Positions 28,647-37,057 of a stretch of 64,000 nucleotides of DNA are shown here, piece after piece. Below the pieces are notes generated by a model. That model had not been told where the DNA came from, searched no databases, and worked only from the letters and a program-made list of their open reading frames with translations. This DNA comes from an uncultured Collinsella sp. Lineage in GTDB: Bacteria > Actinomycetota > Coriobacteriia > Coriobacteriales > Coriobacteriaceae. How positions within the stretch are numbered: position 1 is the stretch's first letter; every line of letters begins with the position of its first letter. The DNA lies in assembly GCA_902470695.1 (NCBI GenBank), contig CABRHH010000013.1:6242-70241 (forward strand), in the 5' to 3' direction. The translations under genes and the position numbers were made by a program.

Positions 28647-30269
28647 TTAGAAGGCCCAGCGTACGCCGCCGCGGGGCGTTACGGTTTCGCCGGGGTGCGC
28701 GGCGATGTGGTTCTCCAGCAGCACCGGCACCGACACAGGAATCGTGTTGAGCAGCTTGCAGGCAGCGAACACCTCGTAGCCGCCGGTCCCGCTAGCGCGG
28801 TAGTCGTTCAGCGCAAGGGAGAACCGGTCCGGCAGCGGGCTGCCGTCGGCACACGCAAACTGCACGATGCGCTCGCCCACCGGCCGCGCAAGGTTGGCGG
28901 TATAGGAGATGCCGCGGTAGAAATCGTAGTTGTAGTGCTCGATCTTGGGCTCCAGGAACGCGCGCGCAACGCGCGGGGCGCCCTGTTCGTCAAGCTCCAG
29001 ATAGGACGCGCAGCGCTCGAGCGCCTCCTTGAGCTGGATCGGCGTCACCTCGATAACCATAAGTGTATTCATGAAGCGGTACGCCGCGCACACATCGCGC
29101 CGCGTCACCTCCCGCGGCAGCCCCACCTCGTCGTTGCTCAGGCTCGTGCAGGACACGAGCGCGCCGCTGGCCGACAGCTGAGCTTCGTTGATGAGGTCGG
29201 CCAGGGCATCGCCCTGAAGGGCGGCCTCGAGCTTGGACTGAGCGGGGATGGCGGTGCCCAGCGTGCCCACGGATTCGTTGAGCCAAGCGGCGCAGGCGGC
29301 ATCGAGCTGCTCGATGCGGGCGATGGCGGCCTCGCCCTGTCCGGTGCGTTCGCTCGCCTGCGGCTTGACGAGGCGCGATGCCGAACACAGCCGCCCCGCG
29401 CCGCCAGCTTCCACACGGCCGCCCTGCACGTCGACGCGCACGGCGGCGAAGGCGTTCGCGGGCGGCTGCGCGGCGAGCGTGGAGCCGAAGCGCACCTCGG
29501 GTATCGCCATGTGCTGGTGACCGGTGAGCAGGATGTCGAAATCCAGCTCGCGGGCGATCGCGCAGGCGCGGTTCTCCTTGGAGTCGGACAGCACCCGACC
29601 GCTGGCAAGGTCCTCTTCGAACCCGCCGTGGTAGAGGCAGATGGTGACATCGCACGAAGCGCGCAGCACCGCCGCCTGCTCGCGAGCAGCCTCCAGCGCG
29701 TCCGAAATCGTCAGGTCGCTTAGGTGCTCGGCCGCTTCCCAGACATTCACGTAGTCGGTCACGATGCCGCAGATGCCCACACGCATGCCGCCCCGCTCAA
29801 CGATCGTGTGGGGCCGGATGACGAGCTCGCCGCGTGCGTCGTGCACATTGGCGCACACGCACGTGGCTCCCGCGCGCTCCATGGCGCGCAGATGGGCGGC
29901 AAGCACATCGCGTCCGTAGTTGAAGTCGTGATTGCCCAGGGTGAAGGCATCCAGCCCCAGTTCGCCGAATACGGCCGCGACAGGGTTTTCGGCCTCGTCG
30001 GTCGCGGTGGGTCCGGACAGCCAGTAGCGCAGCAGCGGCGTGCCCTGCAGCGCATCGCCGCCGTCGAGGAACAGGCTGGGGCCCGCGGCGCGCATGCGGG
30101 CGAGCTCGCCGGAGAAGTCGGCCACGCAGGCGGCTCCGGTGCCTCCGGTTGCGTAGTCCATGGGTGTCAGGCAGCCGTGCGTGTCGGAGGTGAACAGGAT
30201 CGAAAGCGCCGAGGCGCGCTCAGCAGCGTTCGCTGTATTGGCGCTGGGGGAAGGTGAAGCGTGTTGCAT
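28647..30269 (-). CDS. 5'-nucleotidase / 2',3'-cyclic phosphodiesterase family protein
   Basis: The protein has 540 residues from the ATG at 30269 (AGG 4 bases upstream); an in-frame ATG at 30284 lacks a ribosome site. The metallophosphatase domain shows LFTSDTHGCL, FLDGGDALQGT and TLGNHDFNYG, with LLTGHQHM further on. The C-terminal 5'-nucleotidase domain carries NDYRASGTGGYEVF, typical of substrate binding. No signal peptide is seen, so it probably acts in the cytoplasm, unlike secreted UshA-type relatives. It follows the phosphonate-type transporter genes on the same strand after a 225-bp gap with a hairpin, so a link to phosphorus acquisition is plausible but not certain. Confidence 0.85.
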   Translation of the reverse strand: MQHASPSPSANTANAAERASALSILFTSDTHGCLTPMDYATGGTGAACVADFSGELARMRAAGPSLFLDGGDALQGTPLLRYWLSGPTATDEAENPVAAVFGELGLDAFTLGNHDFNYGRDVLAAHLRAMERAGATCVCANVHDARGELVIRPHTIVERGGMRVGICGIVTDYVNVWEAAEHLSDLTISDALEAAREQAAVLRASCDVTICLYHGGFEEDLASGRVLSDSKENRACAIARELDFDILLTGHQHMAIPEVRFGSTLAAQPPANAFAAVRVDVQGGRVEAGGAGRLCSASRLVKPQASERTGQGEAAIARIEQLDAACAAWLNESVGTLGTAIPAQSKLEAALQGDALADLINEAQLSASGALVSCTSLSNDEVGLPREVTRRDVCAAYRFMNTLMVIEVTPIQLKEALERCASYLELDEQGAPRVARAFLEPKIEHYNYDFYRGISYTANLARPVGERIVQFACADGSPLPDRFSLALNDYRASGTGGYEVFAACKLLNTIPVSVPVLLENHIAAHPGETVTPRGGVRWAF

Positions 30270-30289
30270 ATGACCTGCTTTCATGTGGC

Positions 30290-30314
30290 GCGGCCGCCCA
30301 CAGAAGGCGGCCGC
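30290..30314 (-). terminator. 9-bp GC hairpin between the phn-type operon and the nucleotidase gene
   Basis: GCGGCCGCC (30290-30298) and GGCGGCCGC (30306-30314) form a perfect stem with a 7-base loop. There is no T-run on the minus strand, so this may be a weak terminator or a leader structure of the nucleotidase mRNA. The rest of the 30315-30494 gap shows nothing I can name. Confidence 0.35.
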
Positions 30315-30494
30315 GGAGAAAAATCATGGAAGGACGGGGCGTGTGCGCAGCGGCGTCATGCGGGTGCGGGAGGGGTGCGCACCGCTCGCCGACGCCTGGA
30401 GGTGCGTCGCGCGCCCGCGAGCGCCCGCCTGCCCGCCCGCAACGCGTTCGCATCCGCACGCGTACATCTCAGCGCAGTCTCGCTGCGCCCGCGC

Positions 30495-31304
30495 CTATCC
30501 GCGCACCAGGTAGGTCCTGATCTTGGTGGAGATGAACTCCACCACCAAAATGAGCACCATCAGGCCCACCAGGATCGAGCCCGCCTCGTTCCAGCGGTAG
30601 CTGTTCATGGCGAAGATGAGCGGCGCGCCGATACCGCCGGCGCCCACCAGGCCCAACACCGTGGCGTCGCGCAGGTTCATGTCGAAGCGGTAGATGGCCG
30701 TGGAGGCAAACGAGGAAGCCAGCTGCGGCACCACGCCGAAGCGGATCTTGCGCCAGGTGGTGCAGCCGGCGGCGCTCATCATCTCCAGGATGCGCGTGTC
30801 GAGGTCCTCGATGGACTCGATGTACATCTTGCACACCATGCCCACCGAGCACAGCGACATCGTGAGCAGGCCGGCAAACGGGCCGGGGCCGGTCACACGC
30901 ACGAACATGAGGCCGTAGACGAACGGCGGCACGGTGCGCACCGCCATGATGATCAGGCGCGCAACGTTGGACACCACGCGGCCGGTGAGGTTCGAGGCGG
31001 CCAGAAACGCCAGCGGGATGGAGATGATGGCGCCCACCACCGTGCCCAGAAACGCGATGCAGATGGTTTCGAGCAGCAGGTAGGGTACGCCCTGCGTGGT
31101 GAGGTCGAACAGCATCCCCAGGTCGGGCTGGGCGATGCCGGTCAGGATGTTCAGCGCGATCTGCCCGCCGTTTTGCCCGGTGCCCTGCGCCTGCGTGGCG
31201 CTGCCGCTCCAGATGAGCAGCCCCACCACGATCACGGCGATGGCGATGTTGTACCAATAGGTGCGCGGCCTGCGCTCGTAGGCCTCGGCGATCTTCTGAT
31301 TCAT
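30495..31304 (-). CDS. phnE: phosphonate-type ABC transporter permease PhnE (second copy)
   Basis: The protein has 269 residues and about six membrane helices. The permease loop is seen in the EMMSAAGCTTWRKIRFGVVPQL segment (about 180-200), the EAA motif that contacts the ATPase. RYDMNLRDATVLG-type sequence near 215 is typical of PhnE. It lies 9 bp after the first permease gene in a tight minus-strand operon (phnD-phnC-phnE-phnE). Two different permeases suggest a heterodimeric channel. Substrate may be phosphonate, phosphite or another phosphorus compound; the sequence does not decide. Confidence 0.9.
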   Translation of the reverse strand: MNQKIAEAYERRPRTYWYNIAIAVIVVGLLIWSGSATQAQGTGQNGGQIALNILTGIAQPDLGMLFDLTTQGVPYLLLETICIAFLGTVVGAIISIPLAFLAASNLTGRVVSNVARLIIMAVRTVPPFVYGLMFVRVTGPGPFAGLLTMSLCSVGMVCKMYIESIEDLDTRILEMMSAAGCTTWRKIRFGVVPQLASSFASTAIYRFDMNLRDATVLGLVGAGGIGAPLIFAMNSYRWNEAGSILVGLMVLILVVEFISTKIRTYLVRG

Positions 31305-31313
31305 GGCGCCCCC

Positions 31314-32144
31314 TTAGGTCAGACGCCGGCGCGCAGCGCGGCTGATGGTCTCGATGACGAATACGGTGACGAACAGCATGATGAGGATCATGCCCACCTG
31401 CGGGTACATGCGCCAGCCGATCTTCTCGTTCAAGATCAGGCCCAGGCCGCCGGCGCCCACGTAGCCCAGGATGGAGGCGTAGCGCACGTTGCCCTCGAAG
31501 CAGAACAGGCAGTTGGACAGGTAGCTCGGCAGCACCTGCGGCACGATGGCCGCCACGAAGCTGCGAATCTTGCCGGCGCCCATGGCCTCCATGGCTTCGT
31601 AGGGCCCCATGTCCACCGTCTCGATCTCCTCGTAGAGGATCTTGCCCACGTAGGCGAAGGTGAACGCGGCGATGGCGCTCGTGCCGGCCAGAGTGCCCAG
31701 GCCGAAGATGTAGGTGGCGATCAGCGCGCACACGATGGTGGGCAGGGTGCGGATGACGCTCAGCAGCAGGCGCATGAGACCGATGACGACCTTGCTGTGC
31801 ACGATGTTGGTGGAGGCCGCCACGGCGAACGGGATCACCAGCAGCGAACCGATGACCGAGCCCAGAAGCGACATCTTGATGGTGTCGAACAGCGGCTCCC
31901 ACACCTGGGGCATGTAGCTGAGGTCGGGCGGGAACATGGCGCCCAGGATGGCGAAGAACTGGTGGCCGTTGGTGGCGAGCGTCTCGAAGTTGAAGCCGGT
32001 GATATGCACGGACAGCGCCCCGATCGCCACGATGGCGATGGCCGCCAGCGGCGCCCGCGAGCGCGGCCGGTCGACGGTCTTGCCGTTCGCGAGCTCGATG
32101 CGCTGCGGCTTGAACACGCGGTCGAAAAGCTTGGTGTGCGCCAT
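31314..32144 (-). CDS. phnE: phosphonate-type ABC transporter permease PhnE (first copy)
   Basis: The protein has 276 residues. It starts with a basic cytoplasmic stretch (about 1-30), then about six helices. The EAA loop is EAMEAMGAGKIRSFVAAIVP (about 165-185), and NVRYASILGYVGAGGLG near 210-226 is the conserved PhnE segment. It starts 3 bp after the phnC stop, so translation is likely coupled. Together with the second permease it should form the membrane channel of the importer. Confidence 0.92.
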   Translation of the reverse strand: MAHTKLFDRVFKPQRIELANGKTVDRPRSRAPLAAIAIVAIGALSVHITGFNFETLATNGHQFFAILGAMFPPDLSYMPQVWEPLFDTIKMSLLGSVIGSLLVIPFAVAASTNIVHSKVVIGLMRLLLSVIRTLPTIVCALIATYIFGLGTLAGTSAIAAFTFAYVGKILYEEIETVDMGPYEAMEAMGAGKIRSFVAAIVPQVLPSYLSNCLFCFEGNVRYASILGYVGAGGLGLILNEKIGWRMYPQVGMILIMLFVTVFVIETISRAARRRLT

Positions 32145-32147
32145 CGG

Positions 32148-32936
32148 CTACCCCTCCTGTGCGGCGCCGGTCGTCCCGGCACCCGGGCGCTCCTCGGCGG
32201 AAGCTCCCTCGTATACCTGGTCGAGCACCTGCTGGGTAACCGCGCTGGCCGGGCCGTCGAACACCACTTCGCCGGCGCGGATGCCGAGCACACGCGTGGC
32301 GTAGTCGAGCGCCAGGTCCACGTGGTGGATGTTGATGAGCACCGTGATGCCGGTCTCCCGGTTGATGCGCTTGAGGTCGTCCATGACCTGCTTGGCGGTC
32401 ACCGGGTCGAGCGAGGCCACCGGCTCGTCGGCCAGGATGATGTGGGGGCTCTGCGTGAGGGTGCGCGCCAGGGCCACGCGCTGCTGCTGGCCGCCGGAGA
32501 GCTGGTCGGCGCGGACATAGGCCTTGTCGAGGATGCCCACCTTGTCGAGCGACTCGAGCGCGCGCATCTTCTCCTCCTTGGTGAAGATGCCGAACAGCGC
32601 CCGGTACCAGGGGATGACGGGGGCAAAGGCGGTGAGCACGTTCTTGATGACCGTGGTGCGCGTGATGAGGTTGAACGACTGGAAGATCATGCCGATCTCG
32701 CGGCGGAACGCACGCAGGCCCGCGCCGCGCAGCCCGCCGACTTCGGTGCCGTCGACGGTGATGGTGCCGGCGGTGGTGTCATAGAGCTTGTTGATGGTGC
32801 GGATCAGCGTTGATTTGCCTGCGCCCGAGCGGCCGATGATGGCGACGAACTCGCCGTCTTCGATGCTGAGGTTGATGTCTTTCAGCGCCTCGTAGCCGTT
32901 GGGGTAGCGCATGGACACATGGGAGAAATCAATCAT
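32148..32936 (-). CDS. phnC: phosphonate-type ABC transporter ATP-binding protein PhnC
   Basis: The protein has 262 residues from the ATG at 32936 (AAGGG 6 bases ahead). Walker A is GRSGAGKST, the Q-loop is FQSFNLITRTTVIKNVL, the signature is LSGGQQQRVALARTL and Walker B is IILADEPVASLDP. The H-loop is NIHHVDLA. The LITRTTVIKNVL and YRALFGIFTKEEK segments are characteristic of PhnC rather than of other importers. It lies between phnD (upstream) and the permeases. Confidence 0.94.
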   Translation of the reverse strand: MIDFSHVSMRYPNGYEALKDINLSIEDGEFVAIIGRSGAGKSTLIRTINKLYDTTAGTITVDGTEVGGLRGAGLRAFRREIGMIFQSFNLITRTTVIKNVLTAFAPVIPWYRALFGIFTKEEKMRALESLDKVGILDKAYVRADQLSGGQQQRVALARTLTQSPHIILADEPVASLDPVTAKQVMDDLKRINRETGITVLINIHHVDLALDYATRVLGIRAGEVVFDGPASAVTQQVLDQVYEGASAEERPGAGTTGAAQEG

Positions 32937-33002
32937 CGAGTACCCTTGTAACAAAGAAGGGGGAGCATGAGCCTCCCCCTTCGCGCGTGTATGGATCGGT
33001 TG

Positions 33003-34094
33003 CTAGTTCGAGGAGGCGTTGAGCTCCTGGACCATCTCCTGGGCGTCGCGCTCGGAGTCGTAGTCGGAATCCTTGGCCTTCTGGTAGCCGTTGTGGCTGT
33101 AGATGGCGATGACCTTCTTGCCGTCCTCGGTGTTGCCGATGTTGATGAACGCCTCGGCCAGGGCCTCCTTGAAGTCATCGGACATGATCTTGGAGTTCTT
33201 GGAGACGCTCACGGTGTCGTTGTAGATGGCCGGGGTGACGCCGATGACGTTGGTCTCATCCCACACGCTGGCGCTGCGGGCGTACTCGGACTGCCACTTG
33301 TCGGCGTAGTCGATGCGGCCGTCGGCATAGGTGCACAGCACGTCGATCTGGCCGGAGGCCAGGCGGGCGAAGGCGCTGCCGTAGGAGTCGGACTGCACGG
33401 CGTGCGGCAGGTCGGTGATGGTGTGCTTGAACTGCTCCTTCAGCCACAGGGACGGGTAGATGTAGCCGGCCGGGGAGGAGGAGCCCATGACGCTCCAGTT
33501 GAGACCCGACAGGTCGTCCCAGGTGATGTCCTCGCCGTCGTTGACCTTCTTGGCCACGGCCTGGCCGGCGTCGGAGGGGCCGGCGATCATGAGCGCGCGG
33601 TAGCTGGTGACCTGGTCGGTGGTCTGCTCGGTGGGCTTGTTGTCGTTCCAGTCCTTGGCGCTGTCGGAGTCGATGGACAGGCCGTTACGGGTGGCGGTGA
33701 GCAGGACCTCGCAGCCGTCGTCGTACAGCACGTAGGTGCCGCCCGGGATCAGGCCCACATCCACGGTGCCGGCCGACAGGGCCTCGCCCACGGCCTCGTA
33801 GCTGGTGCCCACGGTGATCTCGACCTTGCCGACCTTGTAGCCCAGCTCGCCGAGCTGGTCGATGAGCATCTGCTTAAGCGGGTCGGTGGCGGTCACGATC
33901 TCCTCGGGGTCCTTGGACGGCACGAAGCCGACCTTCAGGACGTCGATGGTCTTGCTGTCGGAGCCGCTGGTCGAGCCGGCGCCCGCATCGTTGCCACCGC
34001 AGGCGGTGAGGCCGAGGCCCGCGATTGCCGCGGCGCCGCCCGCCAGGCCGAGGAAGGACCGACGGGAGAGGTGGTGGCTGGATACGTTGCTCAT
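33003..34094 (-). CDS. phnD: phosphonate-type ABC transporter substrate-binding lipoprotein PhnD
   Basis: The protein has 363 residues. The export signal combines a twin-arginine-like SRRSFLGLAGGAA with a lipobox-like LTACGG (Cys about 32), so it is probably a Tat-exported lipoprotein. The periplasmic-binding-protein type 2 fold follows, with KVGFVPSKDPEEI, the VDVGLIPGGTYVLY segment and VIGVTPAIYNDTVSV typical of PhnD. It is the first gene of the operon, 66 bp before phnC. The operon has no C-P lyase or phosphonatase gene, so the ligand cannot be fixed from context. Confidence 0.92.
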   Translation of the reverse strand: MSNVSSHHLSRRSFLGLAGGAAAIAGLGLTACGGNDAGAGSTSGSDSKTIDVLKVGFVPSKDPEEIVTATDPLKQMLIDQLGELGYKVGKVEITVGTSYEAVGEALSAGTVDVGLIPGGTYVLYDDGCEVLLTATRNGLSIDSDSAKDWNDNKPTEQTTDQVTSYRALMIAGPSDAGQAVAKKVNDGEDITWDDLSGLNWSVMGSSSPAGYIYPSLWLKEQFKHTITDLPHAVQSDSYGSAFARLASGQIDVLCTYADGRIDYADKWQSEYARSASVWDETNVIGVTPAIYNDTVSVSKNSKIMSDDFKEALAEAFINIGNTEDGKKVIAIYSHNGYQKAKDSDYDSERDAQEMVQELNASSN

Positions 34095-34479
34095 GTGAAT
34101 CCTTTCGCTTGAGTGCCGAAAAGAGGGTCCGTGCCCCGCCTGGACGGGTGGGGCGAATACAGCTCACATGGTATCAAGTTTTTGCGTCGCCGGACGGGTC
34201 CGGTGGCGTGTTTTATGCCAAAACGCGGGGGTGCCAGCCTGCTTTCACAAAGACGTGAACAGATGTTTACCAACCGCTTGCCGAGCGGTGATATGCAGAA
34301 TGGGGACTGCCGGTTTGGGGACGGGGTCGATTCGTACGGCTGCCGGTGTGGGTGCCGGTTTGGGGACGGGGTCGATTCGTACGGGATGGGAGAGGGGCCG
34401 TCCGGGCGCGTGGAATAGGGACGGGGCACTTAGGCGTGCGCGTGCAGTCGCGCCAGCGGCGGTGCCGGCGGGCGGCGCG
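34095..34479. repeat. gene-free region with two more GGGGACGGGGTCGATTCGT repeats
   Basis: Copies at 34313-34338 and 34359-34381 share the dispersed core of the 27.3-28.6 kb array, with ATTCGT instead of TTTCGT. They lie in direct orientation 46 bp apart. The remainder is the upstream region of phnD (to the left, read on the minus strand); no ribosome-site-linked gene is seen. Confidence 0.55.
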
Positions 34480-34872
34480 CTACAGACGGGCGGCGACGAC
34501 GTGGGCGCAGAACAGCACCATCCCGGTGCAAAACAGGCGGATATGCCACGCGCGGGGCTGAGGGAGCCGCCGCTTCACGTAGGGAATCATGCTTGCGCCG
34601 CTGGCGGCGAAGGCGAGCAGGGACAGCCAGCCAAGCGCGTAGGCGGCCCCCGGCGCGCCCGAGCCGTAGGCCGTGGCGGCGACGCCGTGGACCAGCGCGC
34701 TTGCGAGCAGCGCGAGGCCGCAAAGCGTGTGACCGGCGCCGCTCGTGACGGGCGTGCGCGCAGGGCGCTGGCCGCCGGCGCGCAGGAAGCGCACGAAGTC
34801 GGCGGCAAGCAGGCTCAGGCAGGCGAGGGCGATGAGGGCGGCGATGATCTCTGCGATGAGGATGGCGGTCAC
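34480..34872 (-). CDS. small four-helix membrane protein, probably iron-regulated
   Basis: The protein has 130 residues from a GTG with AAAGGA 6 bases upstream. It has four predicted membrane helices (about 2-20, 40-62, 68-88, 108-128). Histidines lie in or near helices 2 and 4 (GHTLCG, LVHG, WHIRLF, FCAHVV), an arrangement reminiscent of small haem-binding or cytochrome b-like membrane proteins, though no family is recognised with confidence. An IdeR/DtxR-like box lies 72 bp upstream, which suggests expression under iron limitation. Possible roles include haem or iron handling; this is inference. Confidence 0.65.
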   Translation of the reverse strand: MTAILIAEIIAALIALACLSLLAADFVRFLRAGGQRPARTPVTSGAGHTLCGLALLASALVHGVAATAYGSGAPGAAYALGWLSLLAFAASGASMIPYVKRRLPQPRAWHIRLFCTGMVLFCAHVVAARL

Positions 34873-34943
34873 GGGCGTCCTTTCAGGTTGCTGGGGCGGG
34901 CGTGTGGCCGAAACGGGAAGGGGCTCGCGCCTCGGCCGGTGCA

Positions 34944-34962
34944 ATAAGTTAGCCTAATCTAT
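34944..34962 (-). promoter_or_regulatory. IdeR/DtxR-like iron box
   Basis: ATAAGTTAGCCTAATCTAT matches the actinobacterial IdeR/DtxR consensus (TTAGGTTAGCCTAACCTAA) at 14-15 of 19 positions, including the whole GTTAGCCTAA centre. It lies 72 bp upstream of the GTG of the four-helix membrane protein on the minus strand, where a repressor would cover a promoter. No iron regulator gene is in the window. Confidence 0.55.
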
Positions 34963-34969
34963 CAATTTG

Positions 34970-35359
34970 TGAACATGCGAAGCGGGCGTTCAATAAAAAA
35001 CGACACGTTTGGTGGGTTGCCGCGATTATGTCACCGCGACGGTGCTGCCGTGATTGCACTGTTGCGGCCGCGCCACCGCGACGGTACCGCCGCGGCCGTG
35101 CCACTGCAGTCGCGCCATCATGACGACGCCGCAATCGCGTCATCGCAGCGGGTCCGCTTGCCCCGTCGGCCATGGAGCGGCCCTGCACCGAGGAGCAGGT
35201 CCACGCTGAGGACCAGCCCCACGCCGAGGAGTAGGTCCAGGCTGAGAACCTGCCCCGCACCGAGGAGCAGGGCCGGTCTGTGCTAGGATTTTGTTCGATT
35301 CGATATGCGTGGCGGTCCACGGGGTCGCCAGGCGGTTCAACGACCAGGGAGGTTGCACC
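34970..35359. repeat. GC-rich gap with a 36-bp tandem repeat
   Basis: Three head-to-tail units of 36 bp (35181-35216, 35217-35252 and a partial 35253-35275) share GAGGAGxAGGTCCA and CTGAGxACC blocks. The preceding 35030-35150 is a degenerate GCGACGG/CCGCGGC-rich low-complexity stretch. The function is unknown. No gene is supported before the small frame at 35360. Confidence 0.5.
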
Positions 35360-35533
35360 ATGTGCGATGCTGAAAAGACGCGCGAGCGCCCACAGGTGCC
35401 GGTGCCCTATCCGGAGCCTCATGCGTCCGATCCGTGCATCCGGGCGGAAAACGAGGACGACGACGGATACGATCCGTATTCCGATCGGCGGCCCGCAGCT
35501 GAGCCGCTGTTCGAGGAGGATCCGTGGCATTAG
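35360..35533 (+). CDS. 57-residue acidic protein overlapping gluQ
   Basis: The frame starts 8 bases after AGGGAGG and its stop overlaps the gluQ start by 10 bp (gluQ begins at 35524), a normal arrangement for coupled translation. The product is short, acidic and polar (DDDGYDPYSD, FEEDPWH at the end) with two cysteines and no known domain. The good ribosome site and overlap support expression; the sequence gives no function. It may act mainly as a translational leader for gluQ. Confidence 0.5.
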   Translation: MCDAEKTRERPQVPVPYPEPHASDPCIRAENEDDDGYDPYSDRRPAAEPLFEEDPWH

Positions 35534-36579
35534 ACGAGCGGAGCGGCCTTGCCGCGGAGGCAGCCGTCTCCGGCAAGCAGGCCGGGTGCTCGGTGCCTCC
35601 GGTGGCCGATGCGGGGCCTGCCCGGATGCCCGAGCACCCGGTCGGCCGCTTCGCGCCGTCGCCCTCGGGGCGCATGCACCTCGGCAACATCTACGCCTCC
35701 CTGCTCGCGTGGCTGTCGGTGCGCAGCCGCGGCGGGCGGATGGTCCTGCGCATCGAGGACCTCGACGAGCGCACCCAGAGCGGTCCGTGGGCCAGCCTTG
35801 TCATGGAGGACCTGCGCTGGCTCGGTCTCGATTGGGACGAAGGGCCCTACTATCAGCGTGAGCGTATCGGGCTGTACCGGGAGGCCGTGGAGCGGCTGGA
35901 CGCACGTGGCTTGATTTACCCCTGCTTCTGCACGCGCGCGGAGCTGCACGCGGCCAGCGCCCCGCACGCCAGCGACGGCACGCCCGTGTATGCGGGAACG
36001 TGCCGCGGCTTGTCGGGGGAGGAGGTGGCGCGCCGCCGTGAGCAGCGCCCGCCCGCGTGGCGCCTGCGGGTGCCCGCGGCCGATGACCCGGCGGGCGCGG
36101 TGACGTTCATCGATCGCGTATTCGGCCCGCAGCGGGAGGTCCTGGCGCGCGATTGCGGAGACTTCCTGGTGCGGCGCAGCGACGGGGTCTTTGCCTATCA
36201 GCTTGCCGTGGTGGTGGACGATGCTGCCATGGACGTCACGGAGGTGGTGCGCGGATGCGATCTGATGGGCTCGGTGGCGCGGCAGATATACCTGCAGCGT
36301 TTGCTGGGGTACGCGACGCCTGCCTATGCCCACGTGCCGCTCATGGTTGCCGCCGATGGGCGGCGCCTGTCGAAGCGCGACCGCGACTGCGACATTGGCG
36401 AGCTGCGAAAGGTGTTCGGGACGCCCGGGCGGCTGCTGGGCGCGGTGGCCCACGCGGCGGGTTTGGTGCCGGATGCCTCTCCGCGCACGGCCGACGAGCT
36501 GATCGATGCGTTTTCATGGGATGTGGTGCCGCCCCGCTGCGCCGTGGATGCGTCTGCCGTGATGGCGTCGAGTGGATAG
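35524..36579 (+). CDS. gluQ: glutamyl-Q tRNA(Asp) synthetase
   Basis: The protein has 351 residues from GTG, with GAGGAGG 4 bases ahead. It is a truncated glutamyl-tRNA synthetase catalytic core without an anticodon-binding domain: GRFAPSPSGRMHLGN (HIGH-like motif, about 40-55), LRIEDLDERTQSG, a Cys/His zinc site (PCFCTRAELH, YAGTCRG) and LSKRDRD (KMSKS-like). GluQ attaches glutamate to queuosine in tRNA-Asp. The window also has queT (49804) and a tRNA-Asp(GUC) gene (54547), so a queuosine route is likely in this organism. The N-terminus is about 35 residues longer than usual. Confidence 0.93.
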   Translation: MALDERSGLAAEAAVSGKQAGCSVPPVADAGPARMPEHPVGRFAPSPSGRMHLGNIYASLLAWLSVRSRGGRMVLRIEDLDERTQSGPWASLVMEDLRWLGLDWDEGPYYQRERIGLYREAVERLDARGLIYPCFCTRAELHAASAPHASDGTPVYAGTCRGLSGEEVARRREQRPPAWRLRVPAADDPAGAVTFIDRVFGPQREVLARDCGDFLVRRSDGVFAYQLAVVVDDAAMDVTEVVRGCDLMGSVARQIYLQRLLGYATPAYAHVPLMVAADGRRLSKRDRDCDIGELRKVFGTPGRLLGAVAHAAGLVPDASPRTADELIDAFSWDVVPPRCAVDASAVMASSG

Positions 36580-36764
36580 ACGGGCGCCCGGCGGCGGGAG
36601 CCGCCTGCGTCGGTGCAGCGAAGCGCATCGTGCCGGGCGTGAGGCACCATCATGGAGCGCTTGACGGCAGCGAGGCGGCTTCGGGTGGATGCGCGGCGGG
36701 CTGGCACCGGGTGAGCTGGCGTCGGCCGACCCGGCGGCGTTTTCCAACAAACTTGCGGACGAGC

Positions 36765-36794
36765 TTGTCATCGCAGGCGAACATGCGCTATCAT
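36765..36794 (+). promoter_or_regulatory. tRNA-Ser promoter
   Basis: TTGTCA (36765-36770) and TATCAT (36789-36794) are separated by 18 bp and lie 14 bp before the mature tRNA start, a good housekeeping-sigma promoter. Confidence 0.65.
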
Positions 36795-36808
36795 GCTAGG
36801 GCTGCTAC

Positions 36809-36900
36809 GGAGAGCTGACCGAGAGGCCGAAGGTGCTCGCCTGCTAAGCGAGTATGCGCCGCAAAGCGCATCTGGGGTTCGAATCCCCAGCTCTCCGCCA
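36809..36900 (+). tRNA. tRNA-Ser (GCU)
   Basis: GGAGAGC at the 5' end pairs with GCTCTCC near the 3' end. The anticodon loop CTGCTAA between CTCGC and GCGAG gives anticodon GCT. A long variable arm (TATGCGCCGCAAAGCGCATC region) is typical of tRNA-Ser. The T loop is GGTTCGAATCC. CCA is encoded at 36898-36900. Confidence 0.95.
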
Positions 36901-36911
36901 GTGTGAATGAT

Positions 36912-36953
36912 ACGTCCCCTGAGCTCTTCGCAGTTCAGGGGACGTTTTCTTTT
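36912..36953 (+). terminator. rho-independent terminator after tRNA-Ser
   Basis: ACGTCCCCTGA (36912-36922) pairs with TCAGGGGACGT (36934-36944), followed by TTTCTTTTC. The stem is 11 bp with a clear T-run. Confidence 0.85.
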
Positions 36954-37057
36954 CTCCTAGAACTTCCCATAACCCGCAGGATTGGCCGGCTGCCTGATTT
37001 ACTTCTTTTGATGTCCGGGAAACGGGGCCCCTTTGCAGATGCGGGGGCAGTTCACGG

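Noticed and set aside
27317..28650. Small frames rich in GTGSFR or GDGV in the clpB-nucleotidase gap
   Set aside because: They are translations of the dispersed GGGGACGGGGTCGTTTCGT repeat, not genes.
28497..29723. A 408-codon plus-strand frame beginning in the repeat region
   Set aside because: Mostly antisense to the nucleotidase gene; its start consists of translated repeat sequence.
30261..32813. An 850-codon frame on the plus strand over the phn genes
   Set aside because: Antisense shadow of phnE, phnE and phnC. The protein is His/Gly/Ala/Gln-rich without domains.
34970..35275. CRISPR array
   Set aside because: The 36-bp units are directly adjacent without spacers and are not identical. 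No cas genes are present.
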